A stretch of 64,000 nucleotides of DNA. It comes from Diogma glabrata. Its lineage: Eukaryota > Arthropoda > Insecta > Diptera > Cylindrotomidae. The translations under genes were made by a program, and so were the position numbers. This document shows, in pieces, positions 1-11,247 of this stretch (position 1 is its first letter; the number at the start of each line of letters is the position of its first letter). The notes under the pieces were generated by a model. That model saw only the letters and a list, made by a program, of their open reading frames with translations, was not told the DNA's origin and made no database searches. The stretch lies in assembly GCA_963693315.1 (NCBI GenBank), contig OY856186.1:456751217-456815216 (forward strand), given 5' to 3'.

Positions 1-136
1 TAAATTACTCATATTAATATTAATATTTTTATTTTTTATATTGTGAAACAGTTAACTCAAACAAAAAAAATATATAAAATAAAGAAATTTTCCATTGCAA
101 TTGTTTATAAATTTGTGTGGTGAATTGTAAGTTAAA

Positions 137-1396
137 TTGCGGAGCCGCAGGTTTCAGAATGGGACATGTGGTCATTCTTTAAACTCTCTTCGAAATAAAA
201 GAAAAAGGCTAAGTTCTGATATGGATAATTCAAATAATTTTGTTAAAAATGGCTCGAATATGAAGTTCAACATACCAGTTAGTGACAGATTTAACACACT
301 GCTTAGCCAAAATCAACCCACAAGCAATAAAAACAACGCTGAAAATAAAACTGGAAAAACCAAAGTTCCTCCAATTATTTTCAAGCTGAAATATGCCATC
401 ATTCACGAAACTATGAAAAAATTGAAGATACAGAAATACAACCTAAAAGTCATATCAATTGGTATAAAAATACTTTGTTATAACCTGTCCGACTATCAAA
501 CAATAACCAACGAATTAAAAACAATGAGTAACAGTGAATATTTTTTATATACGCTAAATGAAAACAAAACAGTAAGATTCGTAATATTTGGATTACCGGC
601 AATTGAAACATCTGTGATCGAAAATAAATTAAAAACTTTTGGTCTTAATCCACTAAACATTGCAAAAGTGACGCCAAAAAAATCATGAAATAACGATGAT
701 GCCATTTATTTTGTAACGTTTAAGAATCATTCTGTATCATTGAGCCAATTAAAGGAAATAAGGTATATATATCACACTGTGTGTAACTAAGAGAATGTTA
801 TTAACTCTCCTAAACGTCCGACTCAACGCCTTAAATGCGTAATGTTTGGACATGGCATAAATAACTGTCACATGAAACAAAAACGCAACTATTGTTCTGC
901 GGATCACGGCGAAATGGAAACAGATTGTCCATTCAAAAATAAAGCAGGTCAATTAAAATGTGCCAACTGTGACGGAAATCATGCAGCCAATTCATTAATC
1001 TGTCCTAAAAGGGAGGAATATATCAAACGGAAACAATAACTTAATCAACGGAATTTTGCTCAACAGAGATTAGGTAATGATAATTTTAATATGGCTAGTA
1101 AAAAATTTCGTCGCATTAAAACAGCACCACAACCTTTTCAGTTTGCTTCACCACTAACAAACTTATTTAGTTCACAATCACAATCCTACTCAGGTATACT
1201 TTAAAACACAAACCAATTCACTCGTTTTCCGTCTCATCAACCAAAACAAATAGAAACACAAGAAGAACTGTTTACCACTACTGAGCTTTTTGAAATTTTC
1301 AAAGAAATCGTTACATGTTCAAAAAGATGTTCAACGAAGCTTGAACAAATTAATTGTATTGCAGAATTTGCCTTCAAATATGGCTGTCAGCCATAA
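137..1396 (+). pseudogene. Jockey-clade LINE ORF1 (gag-like), broken by stops
   Basis: One forward frame runs through this span with in-frame stops at 686-688, 788-790, 1037-1039 and 1202-1204, and its natural end at 1394-1396. The first in-frame ATG is at 221, preceded by a basic RNKRKR stretch. The middle (about 350-680) resembles the RNA-binding part of Jockey ORF1. Three Cys/His motifs follow at about 836-1010 (FGHGINNCHM, NYCSADHGEMETDC and KCANCDGNHAANSLIC), the zinc-knuckle array of this family; the first Cys of the first knuckle is lost or shifted. The tail (ELFEIFKEIV, then KLEQINCIAEFAFKYG) matches the C-terminal pattern of Jockey gag. In the living element the protein binds LINE RNA. 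No frameshift is visible, only point-mutation stops, so this is an old copy. The family call is from memory of Jockey-type proteins. Confidence 0.82.
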
Positions 1397-1702
1397 TAAT
1401 TTGATTTTTATTTATTTTACATGCATGACTTATTCTTACTTAAAAACTTCCGAGTTTTAAAATTATACTGATCGAATTTATTATAAAAGTTCTTATTTTT
1501 GCATCAGTTTTTCTGCTTCTGTTTGCCTTTCCAACAATCAACAATTTCTCCAACGTATTAAATCAAACATATTTATTGTTGAAATTAAGTGACGCAACTA
1601 AATCTCAACAGTAGCATACAAAAATGTTGCGACATTTAAGGAAAATAATGAAATTATAATCAAAAATGAAAATTATTATTTTTAGAGTAAAAGAGTAATA
1701 GT
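1397..1702. other. Deletion junction zone inside the Jockey copy
   Basis: AT-rich sequence between the ORF1 stop and the surviving ORF2 tail. No endonuclease or reverse-transcriptase motif can be read in any forward frame. It may hold a few eroded bases from both sides of the internal deletion. Confidence 0.4.
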
Positions 1703-1888
1703 CCTGTCGTAACAAAATTCTTAAAACTAATATTGAAGGTTCCAAAACGCTTTAGTACAACAATTCTGAATGAACACACCAATATTAAATTAATTAAAGA
1801 TTCTGCATATGAACAATATACCAATTATACAAGAAAATTAAATACGATAGAAAACGAATCAATCAATGAGTTATTTTCCATATCATAA
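1703..1888 (+). pseudogene. Jockey-clade LINE ORF2 C-terminal end
   Basis: This 61-codon open stretch ends in TAA at 1886-1888 and reads LKVPKRFSTTILNEHTN, then YEQYTNYTRKLNTIEN, which has the composition and spacing of the extreme C-terminus of Jockey-type ORF2 (after the RNase H region). It lies about 300 bases after the end of ORF1, so nearly all of ORF2 (endonuclease, reverse transcriptase and RNase H, about 2.5 kb) is missing: an internal deletion rather than the usual 5' truncation. The sequence after it to about 2090 is AT-rich and resembles a LINE 3' UTR, but no clear poly(A) tail or target duplication could be placed. Confidence 0.6.
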
Positions 1889-2149
1889 TTAAAGTTTACC
1901 GTAGTTTTAAGTTAGGATTTAATTAGTATATAAGGTAGTTATAGGTAAAATCTAGTAATAAGTTGTAGTCACATAGCATTTTTTATAAACAAACACTGTT
2001 ATTACTTTGATAATTCCCTCTCTTTTTCATAAAATCAGCTGTTGTAAAATGTTTATCCAATTGATCTCAGCACGTTATATATTGAATTTTTAAAATAAAA
2101 AACTATATATGTATGACTAATAAATGAATTATATAAATACGCAGCACGA

Positions 2150-2540
2150 TGACATCGTCACACCTGCTAACTGTAGAAAGATTATAATGGCACTAGTTGA
2201 CACCTTACTGGATGTTATAAGTGTAGATCCCTGGCTAATCTAGGCCTGTACATTTGTGGTTGGCATCGGAATTATGAACAAATGGTCGTCAATCAGCCTT
2301 CTAGGAGTATTTCGGACTGCAAAACCTAAAGATCCAGGTAAGATACTAGCAATGCTGCAATACAGGAATCCCATGGTTCCTACTCATAATTTTAAGATAG
2401 ATAACTTGGGTCGACTAAGAATGATGGAAGGTCAGGTATCATTCTCAATAATAGGGAATTTTTGGCTAAGTTCTCTGAAAGTGACGGTGTGATAAACTTC
2501 GCCTTAGGAGCAATAGCTTTGAAAACTTTCTGAGGAGTAT
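2150..2540 (+). pseudogene. DUF4780-like domain remnant
   Basis: Two forward frames together give a recognisable domain: PKDPGKILAMLQYRN and NPMVPTHNFKI at about 2318-2400, then, after a one-base shift near 2450, FLAKFSESDGVINFALG at about 2458-2508. The pattern (a proline- and Asp-Pro-rich lead, a hydrophobic ILAMLQ helix, a Pro-Thr-x-x-[aromatic]-[basic]-[hydrophobic] strand, then a Gly-x-[Ile/Val]-x-[Phe]-x-Leu-Gly strand) is the one I associate with DUF4780, common in insect proteins linked to retroelements. At least one frameshift and several stops make it a pseudogene. Its relation to the Jockey copy just upstream is unknown; nothing links them in frame. The domain name is from memory and a profile search would settle it. 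Confidence 0.45.
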
Positions 2541-2790
2541 GTTCCTGACTCAAGTGATGAGTCTGATATAACACCTGTGGAGGTGGGGGGAATGGCATAT
2601 GCAGCAACAACAATTTCTCCTAATCAACTGGTAACACTGAAAGAAACTGCTCTTTAGCTTAAATTGGCAATATGCAGGCCTCCTTAATTCTGGTAAGTAG
2701 GAATATTCCCTAGAGGATAAAATATTCCATACCAAGACCATAGTCAGAGGCTGGCTTTACAACTCCTATTAATAAACAACTGTTGTTAAC

Positions 2791-2880
2791 TTCTACACGG
2801 ATGTGTCAAAATTCGAAAAAAAAAAAAAGAATCGGCAGTTCATTATGGAGTATTCTGCAAAGCACTACACTAAAACCGTG
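2791..2880 (+). pseudogene. Possible LINE RNase H domain scrap
   Basis: The short string NFYTDVSKFE, followed after an A-rich slip at about 2815-2828 by sequence readable as HYGVFCKAL, resembles the start of the RNase H domain of LINE ORF2 proteins (a Tyr-Thr-Asp-Gly-Ser-Lys motif, then a Gly-x-Gly-Val strand). The usual Gly after the Asp is Val here. Only about 30 residues can be compared and the frame is broken, so this is weak and could be chance. Confidence 0.25.
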
Positions 2881-4519
2881 ATGTAGTTACCACTCTTGCA
2901 ACAATTGATGAACGTTTAGTATGAAGAAAAGTTATTAAAAGTTGCTCTTCAATAAAAATTGTGATCTCCTTTTTGTCCTATACTCCTAAGACCAATACAT
3001 TTAATTAAATTGCAAATCGAAACACCAATTAAATAGGGAAATAAACATGCAAATTTCCACAACAAAAAAGCTTAATCAAAAAAAGAAAATCACAACACAA
3101 ATTTATTCAATGCAACCAGATTTGATATTTATCTCTGTGGAAATCTCAGAAAACAATGTAATTTTTTCTTTCCCATAAAACTAGTAAATTCGAATATATA
3201 CAATTTTTTTTTTGTATTTTTCACAAAATTAAATTACTTTTTATTCATTTGTCACAGACATGAAATTCGATTAGCATATCAATTTCCATCAACATATGTA
3301 TCATCCTAACCAACTTTAGTAACGAAAAAAAACATATTCATTTCCATACAATATTTACATTTGATCACAATAATCATAATAATCATCATCATCATCACCA
3401 TCATCAACACCATAAATCCATTACCTCCCTCCCATATCATTCATTCAATTAAAAGAAAATTTATACATATAAACTTTTTATTTTTATTGCGGAAAAATAT
3501 TTGAAAATACGAGTGAATTATATGTCAGTTAAATAGATAGATAGAAGAAAATTTGATTTTCTTGTTTTTTTGTTGATTAAGTTGAGGTTTGTTTTTGAGG
3601 TTGTGAAAATGGACACAAAAAGATTTTGTGGCCAACGTTTCTGTGTGATGAACCACAACAAGAAGAATGTTTGAATGAGGATATACGTAAAATTTAATTA
3701 TAACATGGACTATTTTTAAATTTAATTACGAGAGGGATTTTTACAAAACAGAACCAAGTGATGATATTGAGCTATTTATTCATTTCATTTTTATTTCACA
3801 TATGTTAATGTCGCTCTAATTGAGTTTGAGCTGCAAAATTAAAAATTAAAAATATTTCACCACTACAGAGTGCAAATTTAGTTATTTTTGAAACGAAAAC
3901 AGAAAGTGGGGAGAGTTAGTGTAAAACTTTAATAAATTGACATATTTATAAATAAAAGAATATATTTAATTTCAAAACCTAAAAAAAGAAAATGTTTCAC
4001 TCTATTTGTTTGGTTTGTTTTGTAATTTTTTGTATGCAAATATAATCTATTAATTATTTTTTTTGTACCTGAAATGGTTACCTCTTGCCATTTAATTATT
4101 AAAAATATGGAGGGGCTGAAATCTCACAGCTCTGTAATATATATTGAACGGAAAAAAAAACACGTCCGATGCGATGCACACTAGATTGCACATTAATGCC
4201 AAGAATTAGAGAAGACATATGACACCAAGGCGAGGGTAAAGTTTTCCGTCATAAAATTATCTTGAGATGTGAATAATGTAACGCTCGACAGGTTTGGATA
4301 TTAAGTTATTATTAATTTTTTTACATTTAATACAAAACGATCACATTGTATATGTTTTAATTGTTAGACCAAAATCCTTTGCCCGGTAGGCCAACTCATA
4401 AATAAAGCACTGACCACACGATAATTGAGATTTGATCTTTAATTTTTTAAGAAAAGCATCAAACCTAAATAATTAGCACATTTTATTGTTCAAAGCTCAT
4501 CAGATTCTTATTTTTTTTG
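2881..4519. other. AT-rich DNA without recognised genes
   Basis: No supported coding sequence. It contains a degenerate CAT/ATC simple repeat at about 3365-3425 and, at about 4103-4138, a block (aggggctgaaatctcaca is its core) found again in reverse orientation at about 41543-41578. The rest is AT-rich with homopolymer runs. Confidence 0.6.
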
Positions 4520-4838
4520 TGGCGTTCATGCTCTATGTAGGAGAGTTGCCTAGCGAGTTTTTTACGCCCCAAACTAGCTGCAGTAAGTGGGGTCGAACGA
4601 TATATATACCTGCTGCTCCAGCACAAATACCAGAATTGTGCGCGTTTCTCGAGACAATATAAACGGATAGAAAAAAAAACACAAGTGAAATGAGTAGACT
4701 CTGACGACCCCCTTATGTGAAAGAACCACGATCACCGCGTCCAACCCCACCATTCACAGCACACATTCACACGCTCTCACACCTTATACACTCACATACA
4801 CACACATATACACAGACACACACACAACGGTCGATTAT

Positions 4839-5570
4839 TCATATAAATGCATAAATTTTCATCAACAGTCCGATTATTCTTTTCAATAATGCCATATATG
4901 TTACCAATGGAAGATTATACACAACTAATAGATTTGTTGAAGTGTAACTCACAAATATGAAGTAGTTTATGTAAATAGAGATGAAAATATAAGTTAAAAT
5001 TTTATTTGTAGAGTTAGCTTCGTACAGTTTATACCAAAACAAAAAAAACGGTTGGCCCAGCAATTTTCATGCTAACGATGGGAGCCATATCATTAAAGCT
5101 ATGTCGAGTTTATTTTTAAATTTATTTGTCAGCTTATAAAAATGAAAAATCATGCTCGGATAAAGTATAACAAATCGTATATGAAACCAGAAGTATTGTA
5201 AATGTAATAACAATATTATAGATTGCTCTTATATGTTTCACTTGTCGCATATCCGTCAACATTGAATTCTTTTCGATGTACTGACGATCGATCAATTTAC
5301 GTTCAACAACCGACTTCCTTAATTTATCCTGTTTGGTGTTCTTGATTTCATTTTCACTATTAATCGCTTAATAATTCGCATCGAATAAAATTAATTTTTC
5401 TAAGTCCGTCGTTTCGGGCTTATCACATAATTTTTGACTGTTTATGTTTAATTTTGCTAATAAATTATTGACATTTTTTTTCTGTAGAAGCTGCATTTTT
5501 TTTCCCGTTAAACTTCCATTATCATTATTTGTGCTATCAGGTACCTGATACGGAAACAACTTAATCCTGT
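4839..5570 (-). pseudogene. SOAT: Sterol O-acyltransferase (SOAT/ACAT)-like fragment inside copy D
   Basis: Read on the minus strand, 5559-5368 gives a polar, coil-prone stretch (KKMQLLQKKNVNN). After a stop (5370-5368) the same frame continues with ERKLIDRQYIEKN and MLTDMRQVKHIRAIYN, then a hydrophobic segment ending YTICYTLSEHD at about 5155. A frameshift follows, and 5063-4839 gives a second part with FFLFWYKLYEANST, a membrane-like segment and VVYNLPLVTYMALLKR. This order matches the N-terminal cytosolic coil, the [acidic/polar]-x-x-HIRxIY entry to the first membrane helix, and the YxLPxxS-x-x-EQ-x-RxxMK region of SOAT enzymes, which esterify sterols in the ER membrane. The fragment lacks the C-terminal MBOAT catalytic His region. 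About 700 bases run on with no intron-like gap. Stops and a frameshift make it non-functional. It is bounded by CA-rich repeats. Confidence 0.62.
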
Positions 5571-5892
5571 TATCAACTCAAAACGCATATTAAATCTCAC
5601 CATTAGTTATCATTTCCTTTTTTTGTCCTTTATTTTTTCCAACAATAGATTATTGCTAATAAATGACTAAATCCCATACAATATTGCACTAATTAAAATT
5701 TAAATTAAAAAAACATATCAATATTATGTGTCTACTCCTACCATGCCAATTTACAACCTGCAGATTTATTTACGGAAAGAAACAATAATCAAGGCTTTAA
5801 TTATAGGTTCATTCACCCACACATACACATCCCGTGCATACACGCACATGTACACACACTCACGCACCCATTCATACATACATACACACCCT

Positions 5893-6089
<197 letters not shown>

Positions 6090-6689
6090 TGACTCACCCC
6101 ATATCTTGTCCAGATCCCACTTCCGTAGCTCAATTAAGTCGCTCATCCTCATCCAGTTCATAGATTGGTAAGCTCAGCAATCCGGATCACGACGACGTTG
6201 TAAAAATTGTTACAATCCAACTTGCTGATGATAGCAGTGATTTTCTTCTTTTTCTTTCTTGCCGGAAATGTATCGAAATACCAGGTATGCTGATGACAAC
6301 GTATAACCACACCCAAAAAAAAATGGCTACCCCGGCAATGTATCGAGATAGTCAGCACACAGGATGCAATCGTAGCAAACGGTAAGGTATCTGATGTAAA
6401 TTATAATTTACCTTCCCGACTTATTCACTGGGTCTCTGCACCCTGATGCAAGGGTTAACACGGAGATATCACAAAAATTCGTAGAAAGATATAATTATTA
6501 CTGCATTGTCTCATCTATTTGAAACATTATCTCAACAAGCAATTTAAATAATTTATTTCCGATTTTTATTAGGTAACAGTTTTTGGTTAAATTTTGTTTT
6601 ATTTTTCACATATATTGGTAACTTAAAATATCACAGAGTTTAAATAATTTTGTGTTAAGATTACAACTATCATTTATTTTCAAAAAAAT

Positions 6690-7052
6690 ACAGCTATTGT
6701 CACAGCTTTTCATCATTATTTTTACAAAAAAAAATACAATTAATATACCATTATATTATAATTTAGTCTATGGTTTAGTTTCATTGATTTTATTATTATT
6801 ATTGAGTAAAATATTACACAAAAAAAATTCCACGTATAGACGTCAACCAAAGCAAAAACCGAAAACAGCTGCTATTATCACAGCTTTGCAACATTATTTT
6901 CACAAAAAAAATACAATTTATATTTACCATTATATTATAATTTAGTCTATGGTGTAGCTTTTTTTTGGTTTTTTTTATTATTATTAATTAAGATATTACA
7001 CACCAAAGAATTCCACGTATTGACGTCAACCAAAGCAAAAAACCCAAAAACA
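6690..7052. repeat. Two tandem copies of a unit of about 180 bp
   Basis: The string acagct begins units at about 6690 and 6865 and recurs at 7050. Each unit contains ttatattataatttagtcta and ends with gacgtcaaccaaagcaaaa. The CRE-like core TGACGTCA occurs in the second unit at about 7020. The duplication lies near the TATA-like end of copy D. Confidence 0.8.
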
Positions 7053-7140
7053 GCTGTCAACTTGTTAGACATAAAGTCGAATGCCCTCTCCAGCCATCTA
7101 GCGTGTTCTATATATACTATACTAACGGCCGTTCACCACC

Positions 7141-7879
7141 AATAACAAAACGATAAGTTTATTTCTTGGGTATTTTCTTTAGTTAATTTTTTGTACCCTC
7201 TAAAGAGTTTGCACAACTAACTCGTATCATAATTGGAAAAGATTTTAAAAAAATTGATTATGAAATTGTATTTAAGAAAAGAAGGAAAAACAAATTCGAA
7301 AGTTCATGACTTTACAGTAAACGAAAAGTAGCTTATTGGTTGATTCTTCCTATCTTTTGGGAAATAGAGCGATTTCAAATTAGGGAAATTGCACAACTGT
7401 TTTATGACAAATTTGTTATGTCGTAGCCTGGTAATAAATGACGCAGTTGTATAGAATTGTGTAATATTATTTCAATACCGTTTCCTTTGCCCAATATATA
7501 ATCATTAATCGCTATAAAATTTGTTATTCTAAAACGGTTGTGTGGTCTTTAACCACTGTTATAGAATTGATATAATTAACCCGTAGTTCCGTTAGTCAAT
7601 ATATATTTTCTACAATCAATCATCTATTAATTAATATTATTCCACCCGTAGTTTCCTATATTTGATTTGTGATCCTTAATCGCTGTAAAATTGTATAAAA
7701 ACGGTTAGTTGTTCTCATTAATCCATACTCATGTTATTTACATATATAATTCGTTCAAATGTTTTGTAAATAATTTCTTTCTTTGAACAATTTTCCAAAT
7801 TTCTATTACAAACTAGCATCCGTATTTCTTACTGGGTAAAATAAAATTAACGAAATAGCGAAAATCAAATTTCCCCAAA
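7141..7879. repeat. AT-rich spacer with a diverged repeat of about 170 bp
   Basis: Between G copies D and A. A segment with taatcgctataaaatt and a downstream aaacggtt recurs about 172 bases later (near 7507 and 7679) and cccgtagtt recurs near 7580 and 7648, so this is probably a very diverged tandem repeat. No coding content. Confidence 0.4.
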
Positions 7880-8989
7880 GAAACTGCATTATCATTTTCG
7901 ATATTGATTGTATATAAATAGTAATTGACAGGCGGCCTCGCTCTCTTATATTATTATTCGATTGTGACTGGTTGTTTTTCTTTTGTTTCTGATCGGTGAG
8001 TTGTTATTGAATATGGCGCCTGTGAAAATAAATAAAAAAACCAACAAAATAAAACAATTCATGTTGATTTAAAGTCATGTGTTTGTTTGTGGTTTGACTG
8101 GAAACCAATTAAATTCAATATTTTTCTATAAATTAGTGAAATTAAGAGTAAATTAGGAAAAAAAATATATTTTGTGTTTGTGCTGTTCCTTAGAAAAATT
8201 TAAAACTAAAAACCTAATTTAATGTGGTTCCAATTGAAATCAAGAAAAAAAATGATCAACAAAGGACAAGAAAATATCAGATAAGTGGCCTACTTTTAAT
8301 TATATATTTTAGTTTGTGGAATGGCTTAGAATTTAGGTCAAATTTGTAGAGTCGGCATGTTTGTTCTATTTAAACAAATCGTATAACCCAGTCGTATTAA
8401 TTTATAAACATAACCAGTAGATTCGAGAAAATGAGAATCTAATTAAATTGAGCGTGAAGTGCTGGACAGCTTTTTTCTTGTTTTATGAACTACGAGAATA
8501 AATTATTTAGGATAAATAAATCGATTGGTGAATCGTGTAGAAATGAACGAGGAATTAGTTTGATTTTTTTGCTTTTTTCCATTCCCGTTCAGTTAAGTTA
8601 TATTATAAATTAACTTTAGTGAAATTAAAATAAATAACAGTTGTTCAAAACGTTTTGTTTTTGTGTGTGTTGTCCCTAATTGCGTGTATAGTGGCGGAAA
8701 GCAGGTGTGGGCGTATGAAGGCGGATACCGCGTGATAAATAGAATGCTATAATGGCGTCGCTGTAACCTGGGGCCTGGGTAATATATATTACTAAATTAT
8801 ATACCTGTTAACTGCTTTACAGTGGATGGGAACCTAGACTTGGCGCCTTTTTCCTCCCTGCGGAAAATGGAACCTCAATGATAAAACTGTGGTATTAAGG
8901 CGTGAATATTTAATTAACAGTCGCATAGAATCATAACTTATCATCATACGTCAGCGATACTAGATTCGACAATAATATATACAATCACC

Positions 8990-9690
8990 GTTAGTCATTA
9001 GTGGTGTTCAACAGCCGGTTTTGGATTCAACCAATGCCTAGAGATCTACAATTTTTACAATGTTTTAATCGATATTGCATCCCCCAATACGAATAGTTAT
9101 ACCATTTATAGTACAATTTAATCAACGTAGCTTGCTTCCTCAGGGATATATGCTGTGTATTATTACAACTAACACAACCGTGAATCAGCCGATATTGAAG
9201 TGAACCAATACTTATATTGCTGCAATTTTTAACAACGTGGTTGAGTACAGATATTGATTCGACAATAATACATGCTATTACATTTATTCACCAGTTATTC
9301 AGCCGATATTGGATTAAACCAATGCGTCTCTTTACATGAGTTATACCACGGTTTTGGATCGACATGGATTTCAAACTAGGCTCTTATCTCTAATAATTAG
9401 ACCACATTATGATCATAGATTCTTACTGCTTCAATAATATAGGCTATTAGAATCATATACGGCTTCGATCAGCCGATACCTGCTTCATCAAGCATAACTA
9501 CTTACAATTACCATAACCCAACAGTGAACCAGCTGATATTGGATTCGATCAATGCTTTTATTTTTATAATTATACAACGTTTTTTTTTTTGGAATTCTGA
9601 TGTTGAGACAAACATAATATTTGTTACTATATGTATACAACGCTTCGATCGGGCGATACCTGCTTCATCAGACCTACCTGTTTATGATTA
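8990..9690. repeat. Diverged internal repeats with an AGCCGATATTGGATT motif
   Basis: The motif cagccgatattggatt followed by (a/c)aaccaatgc or variants recurs near 9013, 9187, 9301, 9469, 9532 and 9649. Spacing is uneven (about 60-175 bases). Between motifs there are recurrent strings such as tacaattaccataa and gatacctgcttcatca. This is a decayed tandem array inside copy A. Confidence 0.6.
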
Positions 9691-10089
9691 GTCACGGGTT
9701 AACCGGAAGGAGATGAGCAGCTGAACCTTGATGTATCAAATAGGATTGGACAATGCCATGGGGTGAGTGTTGATTTTATTTTTATTTTAAATTAGAGATA
9801 TGAATGAGTATAGATACGTGTGTGTACGAGGGTGAGTGTGTGGGAGGGTTCAGGTGGTGCATGTTCGTGAGTCATTATACTTATTTTAAATAACAAGGTC
9901 GACGAAGGTCAAAGCGGTCGTATAACAGTCGAGATTAAAATATCACAGTTGTAAGGTACATTTCTATCAAAGGAAAAATAACTGAATTTTCTACTTTGTT
10001 ACATTTGAAGTTATTCATAGAGTTTTTTTTTTGAAGAAGAATGTGTGAAAGTTGGCATTATTGAACTTGAAAGATTTATCTGTCATAGT

Positions 10090-10420
10090 TAGTTCACCTC
10101 TAGTAACCCACCCAAAGTAATGTTAAATGAAAAACATTTAAATGGGTCTGAAACTTCCTCATCTTCTATAACCACTATTAATGCTATAGCGAATAATGGT
10201 AGCGGTAGTAGCTGTAGTGGAAGTTGCAATGTGGCAACTAATTTTATCATTTAAGAGGATCATCTGACAATAGTTCTCATGTAAGGGCAATGCAACGGTC
10301 AAAGTTGTTTTCTCATAGCGACGCGTTTGTTCTGGCTTTTACCGATAATCTTTCAATTCGGTTCTTTCAACACTTTACAGATATTCAAACGGTATTTCTT
10401 GTAAATAACAACCTATGAAT
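10090..10420 (+). pseudogene. Coding-like fragment in the interior of copy A (unrecognised)
   Basis: Two neighbouring forward frames give protein-like sequence of higher complexity than the surroundings: a Ser/Asn-rich stretch (NPPKVMLNEKHLNGSE, then ITTINAIANNGSGSS) at about 10104-10250, and after a frameshift RGSSDNSSHVRAMQRS and SDAFVLAFTDNLSIRFFQHF to about 10420. It sits where copies B and D carry recognisable host-gene fragments and reads in the same direction relative to the element. I do not recognise the gene. It is broken by at least one frameshift. Confidence 0.35.
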
Positions 10421-11125
10421 TATACATTTGTTTTTTTTATAATATTAATGAATCCCATAATTTAATAAAATAACAAATAACGTAGAATATGTTTGTTTAT
10501 GGAATTAAAGTACCCACCTATGTTAAAATTAAATTAACAGATGTTTCAACCAACTTCCATGTTAACGAAGATAATCAAACTGATATTGTCGATAAACAAC
10601 CAACTTATCACTGAAATGAAATAGTAAAAGTGCTGTTTTTTCTAACTAACGAGGACGCCAATAATCACATAATAAACATTAATCAGGAAAATAAAATAAA
10701 AACAAAATAAAATTTTTATGGAATTTATTTATGATTTCTAAATCATCCAAAATTAAGTAATACGAATTTCTTCGGACGTGTTCCCTGCCATTCGATTGTT
10801 TCAAGTGTGTATGAATGTATGTATGGATGTAGATAAGGGTGATAGCGTGCATGTGTGTGAGGGTGCGAGAGTGTATGAGGTGTGGGAGGGCGAGAGTATG
10901 TGAGTGAATGGGGGGTTGGACGGGTTGATCGCGGTTCTTTCGCCTAGGGGGTCGCCAGAGTCTCATTCTTTGACTTGGTTCTTTTTGTTCCACTTCCGTA
11001 TATATATCATGTATTTTGCGTACATTAAGGTATTTGTGCTGGAGTAGCAGGATTTCTTACTCGATCCACAACGATTGAAGCTAGTCTACAGGAGCTATAC
11101 AACCTCGTTTGGACCTGCTATGCCG

Positions 11126-11162
11126 CTTCATTGGTTCGCCAGTGAAGCAGCGCTTCATTACA
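11126..11162 (-). repeat. Terminal double hairpin of family G (copy A)
   Basis: Two nested or overlapping inverted repeats: cttcattg/cagtgaag with loop gttcgc, then gaagcagcgcttc. The same structure ends copies B (21432-21468) and E (38838-38872) and begins copy C (25378-25415, reverse). Homology between copies stops just after cttcattaca, which marks the element boundary. Confidence 0.7.
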
Positions 11163-11247
11163 AATTCAAATAGGAATTATTGCGACAGACGATTACGAAT
11201 AAGAAATTATGTTAGAAAAAAAACGGCAACAACTACAAAAGTTGTTG

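Larger units (their letters stand above)
7880..11162 (-). mobile_element. Repeat family G, copy A
   Basis: Opposite in orientation to copy D. It has a TATA-like string at 7911-7920, followed about 20-25 bases later by gcggcctcgctctctta, which aligns with the TATA ends of B and C. A long noncoding part includes a diverged internal repeat (8990-9690). A block with ggggtgagt lies near 9758, TG-rich sequence at 9800-9880, a variable interior at 9890-10700, a second TG-rich stretch at 10800-10920, and the conserved tail 10920-11162 ending in the double hairpin (cttcattggttcgccag, then gcagcgcttcatta). Nothing replication-related is encoded. Confidence 0.6.

Noticed and set aside
3365..3425. CRISPR-like array
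   Set aside because: Simple CAT/ATC repeat without spacers; the window is eukaryotic.
10679..10993. A 104-codon minus-strand gene with His/Thr-rich repeats
   Set aside because: It is the TG-rich tract and tail of family G copy A read in reverse; the equivalent frames in other copies are broken.
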